This document shows positions 9,945-19,337 of a stretch of DNA of 64,000 nt, one piece after another. The notes beneath the pieces were generated by a model that searched no databases, had not been told where the DNA came from, and saw only the letters and a list, made by a program, of their open reading frames with translations. The DNA comes from Aggregatibacter aphrophilus ATCC 33389 (GTDB lineage: Bacteria; Pseudomonadota; Gammaproteobacteria; Enterobacterales; Pasteurellaceae). The stretch covers positions 1,426,001-1,490,000 of the forward strand of contig NZ_LR134327.1 of the NCBI RefSeq assembly GCF_900636915.1, given 5' to 3'. A program made the position numbers and the translations under genes. The stretch's first letter is position 1. Every line of letters starts with the position of its first letter.

Positions 9945-10010
9945 AGCCATAATTTGCACGCGCATTGCTTTGGTTTAAAGCAATTGAGGTGACAAATTAT
10001 GGCTTTTATT
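9945..10010 (+). terminator. Long two-part hairpin between ptsH and ptsI, likely attenuator
   Basis: AGCCATAATTTG (9945-9956) pairs perfectly with CAAATTATGGCT (9993-10004), and an inner stem ATTGCTTT/AAAGCAAT (9964-9971 with 9977-9984) lies between them. TTTTATT follows. The form fits an intrinsic terminator or RNA-processing site that lets part of transcription continue, so HPr mRNA would exceed that for enzyme I. Confidence 0.7.
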
Positions 10011-10078
10011 CCATTTAATAAGTGATTGATTTTTAATCAATTTGAATTTTCGGTTAATTTTATTACAAGAAGGTTACT

Positions 10079-11806
10079 ATGATTTCAGGAATTCCAGCCT
10101 CACCAGGTATTGTTTTTGGTAAAGCACTAGTGCTTAAAGAAGAAAAAATTGTACTTGATACACAAAAAATTAAAGACAGCCAAATCGAAAACGAAATTGC
10201 GCGTTTCTATGCGGGGCGTGATGCTGCGGTTGAGCAGCTAACTTCAATTAAAGATCGTGCTTATCAATCCTTAGGGGAAGAAAAAGCGGCTATCTTTGAA
10301 GGCCATTTAATGATTTTGGAAGATGAAGAGTTGGAAGAAGAAATCATTGATTACCTTCGTTCAAACCATGTAAATGCGGCAGTTGCAGCCAATGTAGTGA
10401 TTGACCAACAAGTAGCGATGTTGTCGGAAATTGATGATGAATACTTAAAAGAGCGTGCCGGAGATATTCGTGATATTGGTAATCGGTTGATTAAAAATAT
10501 TCTGGGTATGCATATTGTAGATTTAGGCGAGATCAATGAAGAAGCGATTTTAGTGGCTTATGATTTAACCCCGTCAGAAACTGCCCAGTTGAATTTAGAT
10601 AAAGTATTAGGTTTTGTGACGGATATCGGCGGTCGTACGTCTCATACCTCTATTATGGCGCGCTCTCTTGAATTACCGGCTATCGTAGGGACCAATAACG
10701 TCACCGAAAAAGTTAAAACCGGTGATTTCTTGATTCTTGATGCACTCAATAATGCAGTGTATGTCAATCCTTCCCAACAAGAAATTCAACGCTTAAAAAC
10801 GTTGCAAGATAAATTGGCGGAAGAAAAAGCCGAACTGGCAAAATTAAAAGATTTGCCGGCATTAACGCTGGATGGTCATCAAGTTGATGTTGTTGCCAAT
10901 ATCGGTACGATTCGTGATGTGGAAGGTGCAGAGCGTAATGGGGCGGAAGGTGTCGGATTATATCGTACCGAATTCTTGTTTATGGATCGTGATCAGCTAC
11001 CAAGTGAAGAAGAGCAATTTATTGCTTATAAAGAGGTGGTAGAAGCCATGAATGGCAATTTGGTCGTGTTGCGTACCATGGATATTGGTGGTGACAAAGA
11101 ATTGCCATATTTGAATTTACCGAAAGAAATGAACCCGTTTTTAGGTTGGCGGGCCATTCGTATCGCATTAGATCGTCGTGAAATTTTAAACGCGCAGTTA
11201 AGAGCGGTGTTACGCGCTTCTGCATATGGTAGATTGGCGGTGATGTTCCCAATGATTATTTCTGTAGAAGAAATTCGTGAATTGAAATCTGTCATCGAAG
11301 AGTTAAAAGTTGAATTGCGTAATGAAGGTAAAGCGTTTGACGAAGACATTCAAGTCGGCGTCATGGTAGAAACTCCGTCAGCTGCCGTAAATGCCAAATT
11401 CTTAGCAAAAGAAGTGGATTTCTTTAGTATCGGCACCAACGATTTAACGCAATATACGTTGGCGGTGGATCGGGGAAATGAATTAATTTCTCACTTATAC
11501 AACCCGATGAGCCCATCTGTGCTAAATCTTATCAAGCAAGTGATTGATGCATCTCACGCCGAAGGTAAATGGACCAGTATGTGCGGTGAGTTGGCGGGTG
11601 ACGAGCGCGCCACAATCTTGTTGTTAGGTATGGGATTGGATGAGTTTAGTATGAGTGCGATTTCCGTGCCACGCATTAAGAAATTGATTCGTAATGTGAA
11701 TTATCAAGATGCTAAATTATTAGCGGAAAAAGCATTACAACAGCCGACCGCAGCGGAAATTGAACAATTGATTTCTGATTTTTTAGCTGAAAAAGCATTA
11801 AATTAG
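10079..11806 (+). CDS. ptsI: Phosphoenolpyruvate-protein phosphotransferase (enzyme I)
   Basis: Enzyme I autophosphorylates from phosphoenolpyruvate and donates the phosphate to HPr. 575 residues, full length. The N-terminal HPr-binding and phospho-His domain carries the active-site signature [13 protein letters not shown], with the His near residue 189. The C-terminal PEP-binding TIM barrel contains [22 protein letters not shown] and the catalytic Cys in [11 protein letters not shown] near residue 502. The start follows an AAGGTTACT spacer. It lies between ptsH and crr in the standard order. Confidence 0.98.
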   Translation: MISGIPASPGIVFGKALVLKEEKIVLDTQKIKDSQIENEIARFYAGRDAAVEQLTSIKDRAYQSLGEEKAAIFEGHLMILEDEELEEEIIDYLRSNHVNAAVAANVVIDQQVAMLSEIDDEYLKERAGDIRDIGNRLIKNILGMHIVDLGEINEEAILVAYDLTPSETAQLNLDKVLGFVTDIGGRTSHTSIMARSLELPAIVGTNNVTEKVKTGDFLILDALNNAVYVNPSQQEIQRLKTLQDKLAEEKAELAKLKDLPALTLDGHQVDVVANIGTIRDVEGAERNGAEGVGLYRTEFLFMDRDQLPSEEEQFIAYKEVVEAMNGNLVVLRTMDIGGDKELPYLNLPKEMNPFLGWRAIRIALDRREILNAQLRAVLRASAYGRLAVMFPMIISVEEIRELKSVIEELKVELRNEGKAFDEDIQVGVMVETPSAAVNAKFLAKEVDFFSIGTNDLTQYTLAVDRGNELISHLYNPMSPSVLNLIKQVIDASHAEGKWTSMCGELAGDERATILLLGMGLDEFSMSAISVPRIKKLIRNVNYQDAKLLAEKALQQPTAAEIEQLISDFLAEKALN

Positions 11807-11866
11807 ATACAAGTTCTCATTTTTAGGCTAGAATACGACCACATTTTATATTTCAGGAGATTGAAA

Positions 11867-12367
11867 ATGGGTTTATTTGATAAATTATTTGGCTCAAAAG
11901 ATAAGAAAGCGGTTGATGTAGAAATCTATGCTCCGCTTTCCGGAGAAATCGTGAATATTGAAGATGTTCCGGATGTTGTTTTCTCTGAAAAAATTGTTGG
12001 TGATGGCGTGGCTATTCGTCCGACAGGAAATAAACTTGTAGCCCCGGTTGACGGTGTGGTAGGTAAAATTTTTGAAACCAACCATGCGTTTTCTATGGAA
12101 TCCAAAGAAGGGGTTGAATTGTTCGTTCACTTCGGTATTGATACCGTTGAGTTAAAAGGTGAGGGTTTCACCCGTATTGCACAGGAAGGTCAAAGTGTAA
12201 AACGTGGTGACACCATTATCGAATTGGATCTTCCATTGTTAGAAGCAAAAGCGAAATCTGTTTTGACACCGGTAGTGATTTCTAATATGGACGAAATTAG
12301 CAACATTGAGAAAAAATCCGGTGAAGTCGTTGCCGGTGATTCCGTTGTGTTGGTTTTGAAAAAATAA
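11867..12367 (+). CDS. crr: PTS glucose-type EIIA component
   Basis: EIIA-Glc accepts phosphate from HPr, passes it to sugar permeases, and regulates adenylate cyclase and other permeases. The ATG at 11867 is chosen because AGGAGA lies seven bases upstream; the in-frame TTG at 11861 falls inside that spacer. 166 residues. The two active-site histidines are His73 in ETNHAF and His88 in LFVHFGID. The N-terminus [11 protein letters not shown] resembles the amphipathic membrane-binding tail of the E. coli protein. It is the last gene of the pts operon, followed by a strong terminator. Confidence 0.97.
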   Translation: MGLFDKLFGSKDKKAVDVEIYAPLSGEIVNIEDVPDVVFSEKIVGDGVAIRPTGNKLVAPVDGVVGKIFETNHAFSMESKEGVELFVHFGIDTVELKGEGFTRIAQEGQSVKRGDTIIELDLPLLEAKAKSVLTPVVISNMDEISNIEKKSGEVVAGDSVVLVLKK

Positions 12368-12383
12368 ACTATTTAGTTAAGAA

Positions 12384-12414
12384 AAAGGCTTACTTATAAT
12401 AAGTAAGCCTTTTT
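12384..12414 (+). terminator. Rho-independent terminator of the pts operon
   Basis: AAGGCTTACTTA and TAAGTAAGCCTT form a perfect 12-bp stem with a 3-base loop, followed by a T run, 16 bases after crr. Confidence 0.95.
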
Positions 12415-12443
12415 TATTTATCGTAAAAAAACATTTCTAATAC

Positions 12444-12492
12444 TGACCGCACTTTTTCGGCCAACGTAAGGCTGAAAGTGCGGTCATTTTTT
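12444..12492 (+). terminator. Inverted uptake-signal pair forming a hairpin with T tract
   Basis: TGACCGCACTTT (12444-12455) and AAAGTGCGGTCA (12475-12486) are a perfect 12-bp inverted repeat built from two uptake signals, followed by TTTTTT on the plus strand. It lies between the convergent crr and prlC genes. Paired uptake signals often double as terminators in Pasteurellaceae. Confidence 0.75.
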
Positions 12493-12502
12493 CAAACGTT
12501 TT

Positions 12503-14542
12503 TTAGTTCGCAATGCCTTTATGACGTAATAACGCGTCTAATTGTGGCTCGCGACCTCGGAAATTTTTAAAGAGTTTCATTGGCTCTTCCGAACCACCTT
12601 TGGTAAGAATCTCATCTAAGAAGGATTGACCGGTTTGGGCGTTGAAAATGCCTTCTTCTTCAAAGCGGGAATAGGCATCGGCAGATAACACTTCTGCCCA
12701 TAAGTAGCTGTAATAACCCGCCGCATAACCGCCGGCGAAGATATGACTGAAACTATGCGGCATTCTTCCCCAATCTACCGTTGGCACTACGGCAACTTCG
12801 GCTTTGACTTGGTGTAACGTGTCTAGAACTTGATTTGATTTATTGGCATCAAAGGTATGATGCAAACGGAAATCAAACAGTGCAAACTCTAACTGACGCA
12901 ATACAAACATTGCAGCTTGGAAATTTTTTGCTTTAAGTAATTGGGTTAATTTTTCTTTTGGCAACGGCTCATTGGTTTGATAATGCCCTGAGATAAATTG
13001 CAGAGCCTCTTCTTCCCAACACCAGTTTTCCATAAACTGACTTGGTAGTTCCACCGCGTCCCAAGGCACACCGTTAATACCGGCAACATCAGCTACATCA
13101 ATTTTAGTCAACATATGATGTAAACCGTGGCCAAATTCGTGGAAAAGGGTGGTGACTTCATCATGAGTAAATAATGCAGGTTGATCGCCAAGTGGGCGAT
13201 TGAAGTTGCAAGTTAAATAGGCCACCGGTTTTTGTAGATTGCCGTCAATCGTTTTGCGACGACCGATGCAATCATCCATCCAAGCGCCGCCCCGTTTGTG
13301 TTCGCGGGCATATAAGTCTAAATAGAAACTGCCGCGCACCTCGTTTGTGTCATCAATTAAATCAAAAAAACGCACATCTTTATGCCAAGTTTCTACGCCA
13401 TGGCGTTCCACTGCTCGAATATGGAAAATGCGTTTAATTAATTCAAATAAGCCATTAAGTACGCGCTCTTCCGGAAAATATGGACGCAATTCTTCGTCGT
13501 TAATGGCGTATAAATGTTGTTTTTGTTTTTCGCTGTAAAACGTTAAATCCCAAAGCTCAAGTGCGGTCAAATTATAGTGCGTTTTGCAGAAGTCTTTTAA
13601 CTCTTGCAATTCACGTTTGCCTTGCGCTTTGGAGCGCTGTGCCAAATTGGTTAAGAAATCCAGTACTTGCTGCGGAGTTTCTGCCATTTTAGTAGCAAGA
13701 GAAAGTTCGGTATAAGTGTTGAAATCCAGTAGTTTTGCCAGCTCTACGCGCAGGCTTAATATTTCTTGCATGAGTGCGGAATTATCCCATTTACCGGCAT
13801 TCGGGCCTTGATCGGAGGCGCGGGTGGCAAAGGCGTGGTACATTTCTTCGCGTAGTTCACGGTTTTCGCAATAGGTCATCACCGGAATGTAACTTGGAAA
13901 TTCCAAGGTAAAGCGATAGTAGCTCAAACCTTTGCTTTCCGCCGATTGTTTAGCGGCTTGTAGTGCGGATTCCGGCAGACCTTTAAGTTGGCTTTCGTCT
14001 TCTATGATTTTTTCCCAGCCCATGGTGGCGTCTAACACGTTATTGCTGAATTGGGAGGTGAGTTCGGATAAACGCGCCACGATTTCGCCATAGCGTTTTT
14101 GTTTTTCCGCCGGCAAGGAAATACCGGATAATTTGAAATCACGTAGACTATTTTCAATGGCCTTTTTTTGCGCTTGGCTGTAATTGGCGAATTCAGGGCT
14201 GTTTTTTAATTGCAAATAGGCCTCATATAAACCTTGATGCTGACCAACCCAAGTGCCGTATTCCGCCAATAATGGCAAGCAGGCTTGATACGCTTCACGT
14301 AGTTCAGGGCTGTTTTTTACCGAATTTAAATGAGAAATCGGTGACCATACTTTGCTTAAACGATCACCGGCTTCAGCTAAAGGAAGAATAAAATTTTCCC
14401 AAGTAAAGTGCGGTTGTTTTAGCAAGTGTTCTACAGTGGCGCGATTTTCTTCAATAAGCTGTTTAATGGCAGGTTCGATATATTGTGGTTCAATTTTACT
14501 AAAGGCAGGTAAATCGGTTGGTGTAAGTAGTGGATTTGACAT
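12503..14542 (-). CDS. prlC: Oligopeptidase A (M3 metallopeptidase)
   Basis: This cytoplasmic zinc peptidase degrades oligopeptides, including cleaved signal peptides. The ATG at 14542 gives 679 residues starting MSNPLLTPTDLP, with GGAAG as ribosome site; the frame extends upstream only through non-ATG codons. The HEFGHGLHH zinc motif is at about residue 470, and FMENWCWEEE holds the third ligand region. The C-terminus shows the family pattern GGYAAGYYSYLWAEVL. The gene carries uptake signals at 13559-13567 and 14405-14414. It stands alone, convergent with crr and divergent from the ybaN-like gene. Confidence 0.96.
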   Translation of the reverse strand: MSNPLLTPTDLPAFSKIEPQYIEPAIKQLIEENRATVEHLLKQPHFTWENFILPLAEAGDRLSKVWSPISHLNSVKNSPELREAYQACLPLLAEYGTWVGQHQGLYEAYLQLKNSPEFANYSQAQKKAIENSLRDFKLSGISLPAEKQKRYGEIVARLSELTSQFSNNVLDATMGWEKIIEDESQLKGLPESALQAAKQSAESKGLSYYRFTLEFPSYIPVMTYCENRELREEMYHAFATRASDQGPNAGKWDNSALMQEILSLRVELAKLLDFNTYTELSLATKMAETPQQVLDFLTNLAQRSKAQGKRELQELKDFCKTHYNLTALELWDLTFYSEKQKQHLYAINDEELRPYFPEERVLNGLFELIKRIFHIRAVERHGVETWHKDVRFFDLIDDTNEVRGSFYLDLYAREHKRGGAWMDDCIGRRKTIDGNLQKPVAYLTCNFNRPLGDQPALFTHDEVTTLFHEFGHGLHHMLTKIDVADVAGINGVPWDAVELPSQFMENWCWEEEALQFISGHYQTNEPLPKEKLTQLLKAKNFQAAMFVLRQLEFALFDFRLHHTFDANKSNQVLDTLHQVKAEVAVVPTVDWGRMPHSFSHIFAGGYAAGYYSYLWAEVLSADAYSRFEEEGIFNAQTGQSFLDEILTKGGSEEPMKLFKNFRGREPQLDALLRHKGIAN

Positions 14543-14674
14543 AAATACTTCCTTAAAAAGAAAAAAATGCAGATTTGCAAACGTTAAGTAAATTGGGGAG
14601 GATTTTATGATTTCAAGGTTGAAAAATCCAGCCATTCAGGGATAATTGCGAATAATTTTTGTTTTGAGGTATCT

Positions 14675-15040
14675 ATGAAGTATTTCTATATTGGGTTAGG
14701 TTTTCTTTTCTTAATTATTGGTCTTATCGGCATTGTTTTGCCGATTTTACCTACTACGCCGTTTTTGTTATTAACCGTATTCTTTTTCGCCAAAGGCTCC
14801 GAACGTGTGCATAACTGGTTTGTTGGTACCAAGATTTATCAAAATCATTTGAAAGATTTTCACGAACAGCGGGCGTTAACCAAAAAAACGAAAATGGCTA
14901 TTTTAACCTTCTCCACCACCATGTTGTTGATCGGTTTTTATTTCACACCGAGCATTATCGGTAAAAGTCTGATCATCGCTGTGTTGTTGATTAAATATTG
15001 GTTTTTCTTTTTCTGGATTAAAACGCTGGAGGAAGAATAG
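14675..15040 (+). CDS. DUF454 inner-membrane protein, YbaN-like
   Basis: 121 residues with an N-terminal glycine-rich membrane hairpin (GLGFLFLIIGLIGIVLPILP), then TTPFLLLTVFFFAKGSER, which is the diagnostic motif of the DUF454/YbaN family. Two further hydrophobic segments lie at the C-terminus. Function is unknown in all members I know of. It is followed closely by a TATAAT-containing gap and an OppA-type lipoprotein gene on the same strand. Confidence 0.85.
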   Translation: MKYFYIGLGFLFLIIGLIGIVLPILPTTPFLLLTVFFFAKGSERVHNWFVGTKIYQNHLKDFHEQRALTKKTKMAILTFSTTMLLIGFYFTPSIIGKSLIIAVLLIKYWFFFFWIKTLEEE

Positions 15041-15078
15041 GTATATAATGCGCTCACTTTTTTCATAAATTGATTCCC

Positions 15079-16647
15079 ATGCCTGTTGCTCACTTTCCAC
15101 TTTCTGCTTTTCGTCTTTTTCCATTTAAAAGTGTGGTGCTTTTTTGCAGCGTTTTTGCCCTGAATGCTTGTGATAAGAAGCCTCAAGAACCTGTCACGCC
15201 GCCTCCTACAATAGAGACCGTACAGCTACAGTTGATTTCATCACAAGGCAATCGGCAGTTATTGGTGCGCGGGGTTTATTCCGATTTAGTGTTGAATCCA
15301 AGTCAAGCCGTGAATGCAGAACAGTTTGCGTTTTTGCGTGATTTATTTGAAGGTTTGGTGATTTATGATCAGCGTGGTAATGTGATTCCTGCAGTGGCGG
15401 AAAGCTGGCAAACCACGGATAACAAAACATGGAAATTTAGTTTACGACAAGACGCCAAATGGTCGAATGGTGAACCGGTTACGGCACAACAATTTGTAGC
15501 TAGCTGGCAAGCCTTAGTTACTTCTAATAGCCCGCTAAGACATTATTTGGCATACATTAATTTAGCCAATGCTGAGTCGGTGTTAAAAGGAAAATTACCT
15601 GCTGACAAGCTTGGAATCTTTGCGGAAAATGACCGCACTTTGCGTCTCACTTTAGATAAAGCCACGCCTTATTTGCCACAAATGTTGGTGCATATCAGTT
15701 TGTTGCCTCAATATTTAGCACCACATGAAGGCATCGTGACAAATGGCGCTTATCAGGTGGCGGGACAAGAAAATCATTTTATTCACTTGGAAAAAAATCC
15801 TCATTATTGGGCGCAAGATAAGGTAGCGTTTAAACATGTGGATTATCAAAAAATTGCCTCTCAGCAAGATCCTATAGCCTTAGATTTGGTTATCAACCCT
15901 TCAAAAACAGAACAGGCGCAATACTTTCCGCAGCTTTGTACGTATTTTTATGCCTTTAACATGAAACAACCGAAATTGGCGCAAAGTTCAGTGCGTAAGG
16001 CGTTATCTATGATGGCTCCTTCCCGTAATATGAATAACGAAGGCAAAAATTTTATTTATTTAAGTGATAATTTTTTGCCGATTTCTATGCAGACGGTAGA
16101 AAGCCATTGGGAGCAAACACCAATGGAACAGCTGTTAAGTCAAAGCAAAATCAGTGAGAAAGCGCCGCTAAAACTGACCTTAAGTTATGATCAAACCGAA
16201 TTGCAAAGCAAAATAGCCCAATCGTTGATTCGTATGTGGTCACAGTCGGATATGATTCGAATTATCGGCGAAGGCATGCCAAGACAGAAATTATTGGAAA
16301 ATATTGCCAAAGGTGATTTTCAGATTGCCCGTTCCGGTTGGTGTGCAGATTACAACGATCCTGCCGCGTTTTTAAGTCTGTTTTACAGCCATAGCCCGGA
16401 CAATAAAAGCGGTTATCACAATGAAGAAGTGGATCGCTTATTTGAGCAAAGTTTACAACTCATGCCATCGGCAGAACGCACCACACTTTACAGTCGAATC
16501 GAGCAAATTCTCCAGCAAGAGAAGGTTGTGTTGCCGTTATATCAAACTACAGTACCGATTTATATCAATCCAACGATAAACGGTTATTATTTATCCAATC
16601 CGACAGAAGTAATTTATAGCAAAGATTTGTTTCGTAAAATTCAGTAA
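15079..16647 (+). CDS. OppA-family solute-binding lipoprotein
   Basis: 522 residues from the ATG at 15079; a TTG three codons earlier is less likely. The N-terminus has a signal peptide ending in a lipobox (FALNAC), so it is predicted to be a lipoprotein. The rest is an SBP_bac_5 (cluster C) fold: LFEGLVIYDQRGN, WSNGEPVTAQQFVASW near residue 130, and ARSGWCADYNDPAAFL near 420 are typical of peptide or nickel/heme-binding OppA relatives. No permease or ATPase genes are adjacent, so it may serve a transporter encoded elsewhere. Ligand unassigned. An uptake signal lies in the gene at 15632-15641. Confidence 0.85.
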   Translation: MPVAHFPLSAFRLFPFKSVVLFCSVFALNACDKKPQEPVTPPPTIETVQLQLISSQGNRQLLVRGVYSDLVLNPSQAVNAEQFAFLRDLFEGLVIYDQRGNVIPAVAESWQTTDNKTWKFSLRQDAKWSNGEPVTAQQFVASWQALVTSNSPLRHYLAYINLANAESVLKGKLPADKLGIFAENDRTLRLTLDKATPYLPQMLVHISLLPQYLAPHEGIVTNGAYQVAGQENHFIHLEKNPHYWAQDKVAFKHVDYQKIASQQDPIALDLVINPSKTEQAQYFPQLCTYFYAFNMKQPKLAQSSVRKALSMMAPSRNMNNEGKNFIYLSDNFLPISMQTVESHWEQTPMEQLLSQSKISEKAPLKLTLSYDQTELQSKIAQSLIRMWSQSDMIRIIGEGMPRQKLLENIAKGDFQIARSGWCADYNDPAAFLSLFYSHSPDNKSGYHNEEVDRLFEQSLQLMPSAERTTLYSRIEQILQQEKVVLPLYQTTVPIYINPTINGYYLSNPTEVIYSKDLFRKIQ

Positions 16648-16655
16648 ATTTCATG

Positions 16656-16687
16656 AGAAAAAGGCGCAGAAATGCGCTTTTCTTTTT
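16656..16687 (+). terminator. Terminator after the OppA-type gene
   Basis: GAGAAAAAGGCGCA, loop GAAA, TGCGCTTTTCTTTTT forms a stem-loop with a T-rich tail 8 bases after the stop. It reaches the stop codon of the convergent membrane-protein gene. Confidence 0.75.
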
Positions 16688-17483
16688 ATAGTTCTGTATT
16701 TGCTTCTTCAGCCTTTACTTCCTTTAGCTCTATTTCTTTTGGTGCCATTTTATCTATCCCAAGCTTTCTAATATCTACCACTTTAATGTGGCAAATAGAA
16801 TTGGGATTCATTTTATAGATATAGAAATCGCCGTTAGTAGCGCGGATACTGCGTGATAGAATGAAGGTGTAGCTGTATTTTGCTAGTACATAATAGGATT
16901 GTTTTTCAACTTCCATGGAATCAAATATAATTTTGAAATTTGGACGAACGTAGCCCATGATGAAACCAAAGATGACAAAATAGCAATACATGAATAACAT
17001 GACATAGCTTTTGTTTCGATGGAAAAATCGTATAACAACATGAATTGAAATGGTGCTAATGTGGTTACGGAAGTAATTTTTAAACAGCAAAGTAAAAATG
17101 AATGTAGTGATAATATAGACGATGGCAAATATACTGTTGAGTTTACCTACTAATAAAATACAAGCTACTGGAATTGGAATGAAGAATATCGTACAGAGAA
17201 TGTATGTTCTTAACAGATTTACACAACGTTCACTCATATAAGGTTTAACTTTTTTTAAGCCGAACAAACCGATGAGATAAGTGAGAAGTAAGATGATGGT
17301 TGCCCAAATGACATAGCCCAAACTTCGGGCAACATTGCCACTGCCTACATCCACATACCACCAGGGGAAACCATAGAAATAAGATTGCCCCCAACCATAA
17401 GCATAGGCAACCGACCAACCCAAGACAACAAGAAATGCCATAGAAATAGAAGAGGAAATGACTTTACTAAGCGTTTTTAACAT
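16686..17483 (-). CDS. Orphan multi-pass membrane protein
   Basis: 265 residues; not recognised as a known family. About five hydrophobic segments are visible: residues ~10-35, 55-80, 90-112, 115-135 and 160-180. A conserved-looking aromatic patch GWGQSYFYGFPWWYVDVG follows the first helix. The C-terminal ~80 residues are soluble, end in a Glu/Lys-rich tail, and contain IRATNGDFYIYKM, which could form a small beta domain. The tract is AT-rich and next to a decayed region, so recent acquisition is possible. No functional inference is safe. Confidence 0.7.
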   Translation of the reverse strand: MLKTLSKVISSSISMAFLVVLGWSVAYAYGWGQSYFYGFPWWYVDVGSGNVARSLGYVIWATIILLLTYLIGLFGLKKVKPYMSERCVNLLRTYILCTIFFIPIPVACILLVGKLNSIFAIVYIITTFIFTLLFKNYFRNHISTISIHVVIRFFHRNKSYVMLFMYCYFVIFGFIMGYVRPNFKIIFDSMEVEKQSYYVLAKYSYTFILSRSIRATNGDFYIYKMNPNSICHIKVVDIRKLGIDKMAPKEIELKEVKAEEANTEL

Positions 17484-17683
17484 AATGACCTAATTCTTAT
17501 TATTTATTGTTATTAAATTGAGGAAATTTGCATTCTATTAAAATTTTATTGTATTTCAAGTTTTTATTGCGTGTTTGAATATAATTTATTCTATTTTTTA
17601 TTACAAATGTATTGTTGCTCGTTTAAATCTAAACTGGTGCACACTAAGAAAAATATCTTATAGGCAAATTAAATAGGACAAAT

Positions 17684-18500
17684 AAAAGCGTATAGTGGCA
17701 GCATGGTATGTTTTATTACTTAACTAACAAGAATCTAACTATAAGTAAACTAAACTGCCACCAGTCTGAGAGAAATAAAAACTGATTATCGGTAATATCA
17801 TGGGCTACGATAATGCCCTCTTAAGTTCGAGAATAACAATCCTAGCGCAATAGTTAAAGAAATGCCTATACTTGTTCAAAGACAGTTTGTAGGGCGACAT
17901 AACACGGTAAAAACAGGATCTCTAAATTGCGATGTATCATATTTTGCATGAAGAATACATTCCTTTATGATAATTTTCGCCGTGCCTGTTGACAGAGTTT
18001 CATGCTGAGTTCAAGAGAAAGATAAACCAACAGAATGTTCTAATTACTCAAAAACCAATCGGTAATACGGAAGTCGATACCGTTGCTGATACTCAATATT
18101 CTCATCATAATGACCACTTTACAGCAATATTCACTCTGGAAATAATGTAGCGGGAAATGTGGTAAATATAAATAATGGCTTTTTTGTATAAGTAAGTTTA
18201 TAGACATTAAACAGTTCGGTGGTTTACCGAGCGATGCTGAAAATAGTAATTGCTGTACTGGTAAAGGCGAGGGGAGACTAGTAATTATGATAATAGTGAA
18301 AATACCGTTGGGAGATCTAAGATTAGTAATTATATCACCCCAACTAACATCTGCTTTAGGAGAATATTTAACCAGTGAAGGCTAAATTAGCTTAATAAAT
18401 CTACAACGAATAAAAACACATCTAACGACTTGGAAAGCATAAATTTACTAAATACCCATACCGCCTAATTACTACTAACAAATCCTGCACAAATGTCTTA
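17684..18500 (+). pseudogene. Probable decayed surface-protein (autotransporter-passenger-like) remnant
   Basis: No open frame of useful length exists from 17484 to 18598. Short plus-strand readable pieces in shifting frames suggest a decayed gene. One runs about 17974-18150 and includes IGNTEVDTVADTQYSHHND. Another at 18132-18191 reads HSGNNVAGNVVNINNGFFV, and a later one contains NYDNSENTVGRSKISNY. The Asn/Gly/Ser/Val-rich pattern resembles the repeated beta-helix strands of autotransporter passengers. Assignment rests on composition and short motifs only; limits are approximate and no parent gene can be named. Confidence 0.35.
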
Positions 18501-18531
18501 GATGGTAAAGCCGCTTATTTGAGTTAACAAA

Positions 18532-18565
18532 ATAAAAAAGCACAACCTGATTTCTGGCTGTGCTT
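18532..18565 (-). terminator. Rho-independent terminator of ribA
   Basis: On the minus strand AAGCACAGCC, loop AGAAATC, AGGTTGTGCTT and a T run follow the ribA stop by about 33 bases. Confidence 0.85.
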
Positions 18566-18598
18566 CATTCAAATCACCTAAGTCCGGTGTTTTTTATG

Positions 18599-19252
18599 TT
18601 ATTTTTTCGGTACTTCTTCTTGGCAATAAGGGCATTCCATTAAGTGCTGTTCACCATTATGCACAATAAAATGGCCCATTTTTTTAGCTTTGGTATCCAG
18701 ATAAGCGGTGTTGTAGCGATTTTCACCCACGTTTAGCGGTACGCGTTCCACTACATTAATACCGGCTTGTTTCATGGTTTCGATTTTTTCCGGATTATTG
18801 GTCAGCAAGCGAATTTTTTTCACTCCAAGCAAATCAAAAATATCTGCACACACACTGAAATTCCGTTCATCGGCCGCAAACCCCAAAGCAAGATTGGCCT
18901 CAATGGTGTCCATGCCTTGATCTTGCAAGGAATACGCGCGGATTTTGTTAATTAACCCAATGCCTCGTCCTTCTTCACGATGATAAATTAATACGCCGCG
19001 TCCTTCTTGATTAATTTGACGTAAAGCTGCTGCTAATTGGAAACCGCAATCACATTTTAAACTGTGCAATGCATCACCGGTTAAACATTCGGAATGAATG
19101 CGTGCCAAAACAGGTTCATCGCCGTTGCTAATATCACCTAACACCAAGGCGACGTGTTCTTTTTTGGAGTCCGGAAATTCAAAGCCCACGATTTTAAATA
19201 AACCGAATTCCGTCGGTAAATTGGCTTGGGCGACCAGTTCAATTTTTGCCAT
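18599..19252 (-). CDS. ribA: GTP cyclohydrolase II
   Basis: RibA opens GTP to give 2,5-diamino-6-ribosylamino-4(3H)-pyrimidinone 5'-phosphate, formate and pyrophosphate, the first step of riboflavin synthesis. The ATG at 19252 starts [14 protein letters not shown] (217 residues) with AGGACAAG upstream; the longer frame would run into pgpB. Zinc-binding cysteines lie in [18 protein letters not shown] near residues 52-67, and [10 protein letters not shown] carries the catalytic region. It ends with a CPYCQEE motif that could bind an extra metal. It is divergent from pgpB. Confidence 0.96.
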   Translation of the reverse strand: MAKIELVAQANLPTEFGLFKIVGFEFPDSKKEHVALVLGDISNGDEPVLARIHSECLTGDALHSLKCDCGFQLAAALRQINQEGRGVLIYHREEGRGIGLINKIRAYSLQDQGMDTIEANLALGFAADERNFSVCADIFDLLGVKKIRLLTNNPEKIETMKQAGINVVERVPLNVGENRYNTAYLDTKAKKMGHFIVHNGEQHLMECPYCQEEVPKK

Positions 19253-19337
19253 AACTTGTCCTTTTGTCCTTATTCTTTTTCTTTTAGCGAGTTCTAATGA
19301 TAAAATGGCAGTCCAATTATTATTTATGGTTATAAAT

